A stretch of DNA of 64,000 nucleotides from Nematopogon swammerdamellus (Eukaryota > Arthropoda > Insecta > Lepidoptera > Adelidae): contig OX336354.1 of the NCBI GenBank assembly GCA_946902875.1, positions 9,893,247 through 9,957,246 of the forward strand, written 5' to 3'. Shown piece by piece: positions 61,749-64,000 of the stretch. Positions within the stretch are counted from its first letter, which is position 1, and every line of letters starts with the position of its first letter. The notes beneath the pieces are model-generated. The model was not told where the DNA came from, did no database searches, and saw nothing but the letters and a program-made list of their open reading frames with translations. Both the position numbers and the translations under genes were made by a program.

Positions 61749-61862
61749 AGAGGACGCGACATAGCCAATGCTAAATCTAGTGAATAACTTCACTAGATTC
61801 AGCGTACATTTTATGGCCAGCCCTATAAGACCAGAACGTAGCATTTAGAATTCAGTACAGTT

Positions 61863-62011
61863 CCCGGCAGCGAATAATGCGTGTCGAGCTTTAGAAAGAG
61901 ACCATCCGGTTGTAGAGCGTCGTCCCTGTCGCACGAACTGTGCGACAGGGACGACGCTCTACAACCGGATTGTCTCTTTCTAAAGCTCGACAAGCATTAT
62001 TTGCTGCCGGG
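61863..62011. mobile_element. Near-perfect 72-bp-arm palindrome
   Basis: CCCGGCAGCGAATAATGCGTG, TCGAGCTTTAGAAAGAGACC, ATCCGGTTGTAGAGCGTCGT and CCCTGTCGCAC (to 61934) mirror GTGCGACAGGGACGACGCTC, TACAACCGGATTGTCTCTTTC, TAAAGCTCGACAAGCATTAT and TTGCTGCCGGG (61940-62011), with a 5-nt loop GAACT. Only about three mismatches in 72 pairs. No coding content. Confidence 0.95.
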
Positions 62012-62204
62012 CACTTGTAAATGTTTGTACGCCAAGTCGGAACAACAAGACATATTGTTTCCATATAATATGATTTAACTACCTACCTTTGGACCGCGAC
62101 TTAGCTCGCGTTGAACTTTTTATTACACAAATGAAATGAAGTTATTTATATTTGTGACGATTTATTTTCTTCGTGCATAATTTATTTTATCTCTATCTTC
62201 TCTA

Positions 62205-62505
62205 TCTCTACTTCTTATAAAAGGGAACGTCTGTCTGTATGTATGTTAGAACTCCGGAACCACTGAACAGATTTTGATGCGGTTTGCACCAATGGAAAAA
62301 ATAGTTTTGAGGCTCACTATAGGGTATAGTATACCATCAAGCTAAATAGCCTTAGGGCTGACCAGTATCAAAGAAAGTATAGTATAGTATGGAGAGAGAG
62401 AAAATAACAGTATGATTTATTATCACATTTTCGCTTAAATCAGATTTGCTATTTAACCGAGTCTACCGCGAGCGAAGCCGCGGGCAAAAGCTAGTATTAA
62501 ATATA
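62205..62505 (-). mobile_element. Dispersed element, border shared with the Rep-G element
   Basis: TTATAAAAGGGAACGTCTGTC..GTATGTTAGAACTCCGGAACC and ACTGAACAGATTTTGATGCGG read as the inverted 3' region of a common lepidopteran repeat. At the other end CTACCGCGAGCGAAGCCGCGG and GCAAAAGCTAGTA (62465-62497) is the reverse complement of the border at 51204. No minisatellite unit is present here. Confidence 0.6.
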
Positions 62506-62698
62506 AGCACAAATGTTGTGCTCATTCCACTGGCAACATAGTCTATGTGCTAGTCTCGTCGCAACGGGGTAACACCACCATTACTCAACCACGGAGCGAC
62601 TTATGGGACTTAGGAGCTACTTAACGACAAAAAAATGTGGCATAGCATTAAAAGCACAGATTGTACCGATGTTATCAGGGAGGCACCAGCTCTTGTAG

Positions 62699-62790
62699 TT
62701 GTATGAAATAAATCAATTCGGCTTTCTCGAAATCGTTCCGAGGTCGATAAATAGGAACTCGTCCTGCGTCCGAGGTTCAAGCCTCGGCAG
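62699..62790 (+). repeat. tRNA-like segment with good T-arm
   Basis: GTCCGAGGTTCAAGCCTCGGC (62768-62788) is a perfect T-stem (CCGAG/CTCGG) with a TTCAAGC-type loop. Upstream TCGAAATCGTTCCGAGGTCG may be a broken anticodon region. No D-arm could be fitted, so not a functional tRNA. Confidence 0.4.
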
Positions 62791-62932
62791 GTGTCTTCAT
62801 AGTGTTGTAGCGTTGACAAAAATAGCCTGTCAATATTGGGTGTCAATAATTCAGCAATAAATAAAAGTATCACTATGAATTCTCTGGAGGTATCATATTA
62901 TAATCGTCACCGGGAGAATGTAACTGTCAGTT

Positions 62933-63004
62933 GCGAGCTGTAGTTTAGTGATAAAGTACCGCCGCCCCTTCAAGGTGTATGGTTCGAGACTCAGGGGTGC
63001 ACTA
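62933..63004 (+). repeat. tRNA-derived SINE head
   Basis: GCGAGCTGTAGTTTAGTGATAAAG (box A-like TAGTTTAGTGATAA), CCGCCGCCCCTTCAAGGTGTA and ATGGTTCGAGACTCAGGGG (box B-like GGTTCGAGAC). The segment is followed by T- and A-rich sequence. It has tRNA-like promoter spacing but no closed acceptor stem. Confidence 0.5.
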
Positions 63005-63708
63005 ATTAATTTTTCGAATAAAAAACATTTTTTTTTTAAACCAAATACAGTATGACTAATTCAATAGAAGGACAATTGCCGTATACTAGCAATCCCAAGG
63101 TGTTGTTGTGTACAACGTTCACTGGAAACAAAATATATATTTCTAAAATATTTCTACCTTCTGAATTGCAGAAATTTTTTCAGCCAATACAAACTCATAC
63201 CTACTGGTCTAGCCATCAGCAAAAATATTCCGAATTACCTACTTGTAAGCGAAATAAAAGATCTCATACTGAAAGTCAACATCTACGTCAAAGAAATATA
63301 TTCCGAAAAGCAAAACAATAGTTCGCCGCGGCGCCTTTTCTTCCCCCAATACCAAAGAAAGACCTACGACATTAAGCCAAGGCACAAACGAAAGCGGCCA
63401 ATAAATTCTGCAAAGGAATAGAAACGAGAAAACCTGCACGCACATCGTTTGAAATAAAATGAATGGGCAGGCATGGCAAATAAAAGAAGGTCTTATGAGT
63501 AGGAAAATGGCCGTTTTCTCGAAATATAAATGCAAATAGAAATTGAGTTGGTATCTATAGAAGTATATGTTCAAATTCAAATTTATTTATTAATATACAA
63601 TTGGCAGTGAGTTACACTTTAAAATACAATATAATTTAGTCGCAAACTGCAAAACACAGTAAATATCGTTATTTCAAACAAAACTACGAGTTTGTCATTT
63701 TTGCCGTG
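63005..63708. other. Intergenic, nothing recognised
   Basis: Frames at 63052-63321 (plus) and 63239-63580 (minus) overlap and carry no known motif. Confidence 0.4.
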
Positions 63709-64000
63709 GTGACTCTTGGGGTGTGGAGCCCGGACGCCAAAGAACTGGTGAAGCAGTTGGGCAAACTGCTTATGGAGGCGTCCGGGGGCCGTCGTCGTGC
63801 CAGAACGTTCCTCACCCAAAACATAAGCTTGGCCATTCAGCGGGGGAACGCTGCTTCGGTCCTTGGTACTGCGGTCACAGTCCCTAAGGAAAAGCTTTTT
63901 ATTTTAATTTCGTTATTAGTTTGCTTATACTCTGTTGTTTTCTTTTTTATCTTTTTAATAATATTATTGTAATTAGGTATAATAAAGAATTACCATTTAG
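63709..64000 (+). mobile_element. LINE-K tail, ORF2 C-terminus
   Basis: The frame 63709-63972 reads VTLGVWSPDAKELVKQLGKL, LMEASGGRRRARTFLTQNIS, LAIQRGNAASVLGTAVTVPK, EKLFILI and an AT-rich hydrophobic end. The QRGNAASVLGT motif identifies the same family as the 8.3- and 42.4-kb fragments and a relative at 21.2 kb. The reverse transcriptase core lies outside or was lost. The window ends in the presumed 3' UTR (AATAAAGAATTACC). Confidence 0.8.

Overview
The window looks like gene-poor, AT-rich nuclear DNA from a moth or butterfly (Lepidoptera). The case rests on the repeats: 5'-truncated non-LTR retrotransposon tails of types I know from lepidopteran genomes, a SINE with a conserved GGTGGTAGGG central domain, and short elements built around GGAC/GACG microsatellites. 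There is no operon-like gene packing and no bacterial-type gene. I could not identify the species, and no protein-coding host gene can be named. Family assignments come from reading the sequence and from general knowledge, not from a database search.

Repeat families are labelled here so copies can be cross-referenced. SINE-A: about 370 bp, a 5S rRNA-like head, a conserved body and a tail ending CCATAAAA. Rep-B: about 340 bp, starting ACCGTGTGGGGCCGGTAC and carrying a CGGTGTTGTGCTG/CAGCACAACACCG hairpin. SINE-C: a tRNA-like head joined to a body related to SINE-A. LINE-D, E, J, K and M: C-terminal ends of non-LTR retrotransposon ORF2 proteins, plus smaller zinc-knuckle or jockey-like tails. 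Rep-G: a 68-bp minisatellite unit. Rep-I: elements with a GTGCGAGTCGAACTCGCGCAC-type near-palindrome at one end and a GGAC-type microsatellite at the other. Rep-L: a dispersed repeat starting CATGGGTGGCTGT.

Layout. 1-13 kb is mostly anonymous AT-rich DNA with scattered LINE-D, M and K tails and two minus-strand SINE-A copies. 13-22 kb holds a nested inverted-repeat element, a Rep-I copy, and short LINE-J, K and M remnants. 22-32 kb is dense in SINE-A, Rep-I and Rep-L, and contains a 1.05-kb foldback element with tandemly repeated arms (29898-30951). 32-46 kb has most Rep-B copies, several long perfect or near-perfect hairpins, a promoter-like cluster near 40.75 kb, and the only plausible gene candidate (37643-38169, minus). 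46-54 kb has LINE-M and LINE-E, a GC-rich patch at 50.74-50.95 kb, and a 17-unit 68-bp minisatellite inside a dispersed element. 54-64 kb is a nest of SINE-A, SINE-C, Rep-B and LINE-D copies, two hairpin or TIR elements, and a LINE-K tail at the end.

The most interesting system is the modular small retroelement set. One body and tail (SINE-A) is found with three different heads: a 5S rRNA-like head, a Rep-B head, and, in related form, a tRNA-like head. The autonomous partners are represented only by truncated 3' ends, so nothing here looks able to move without enzymes supplied from elsewhere.
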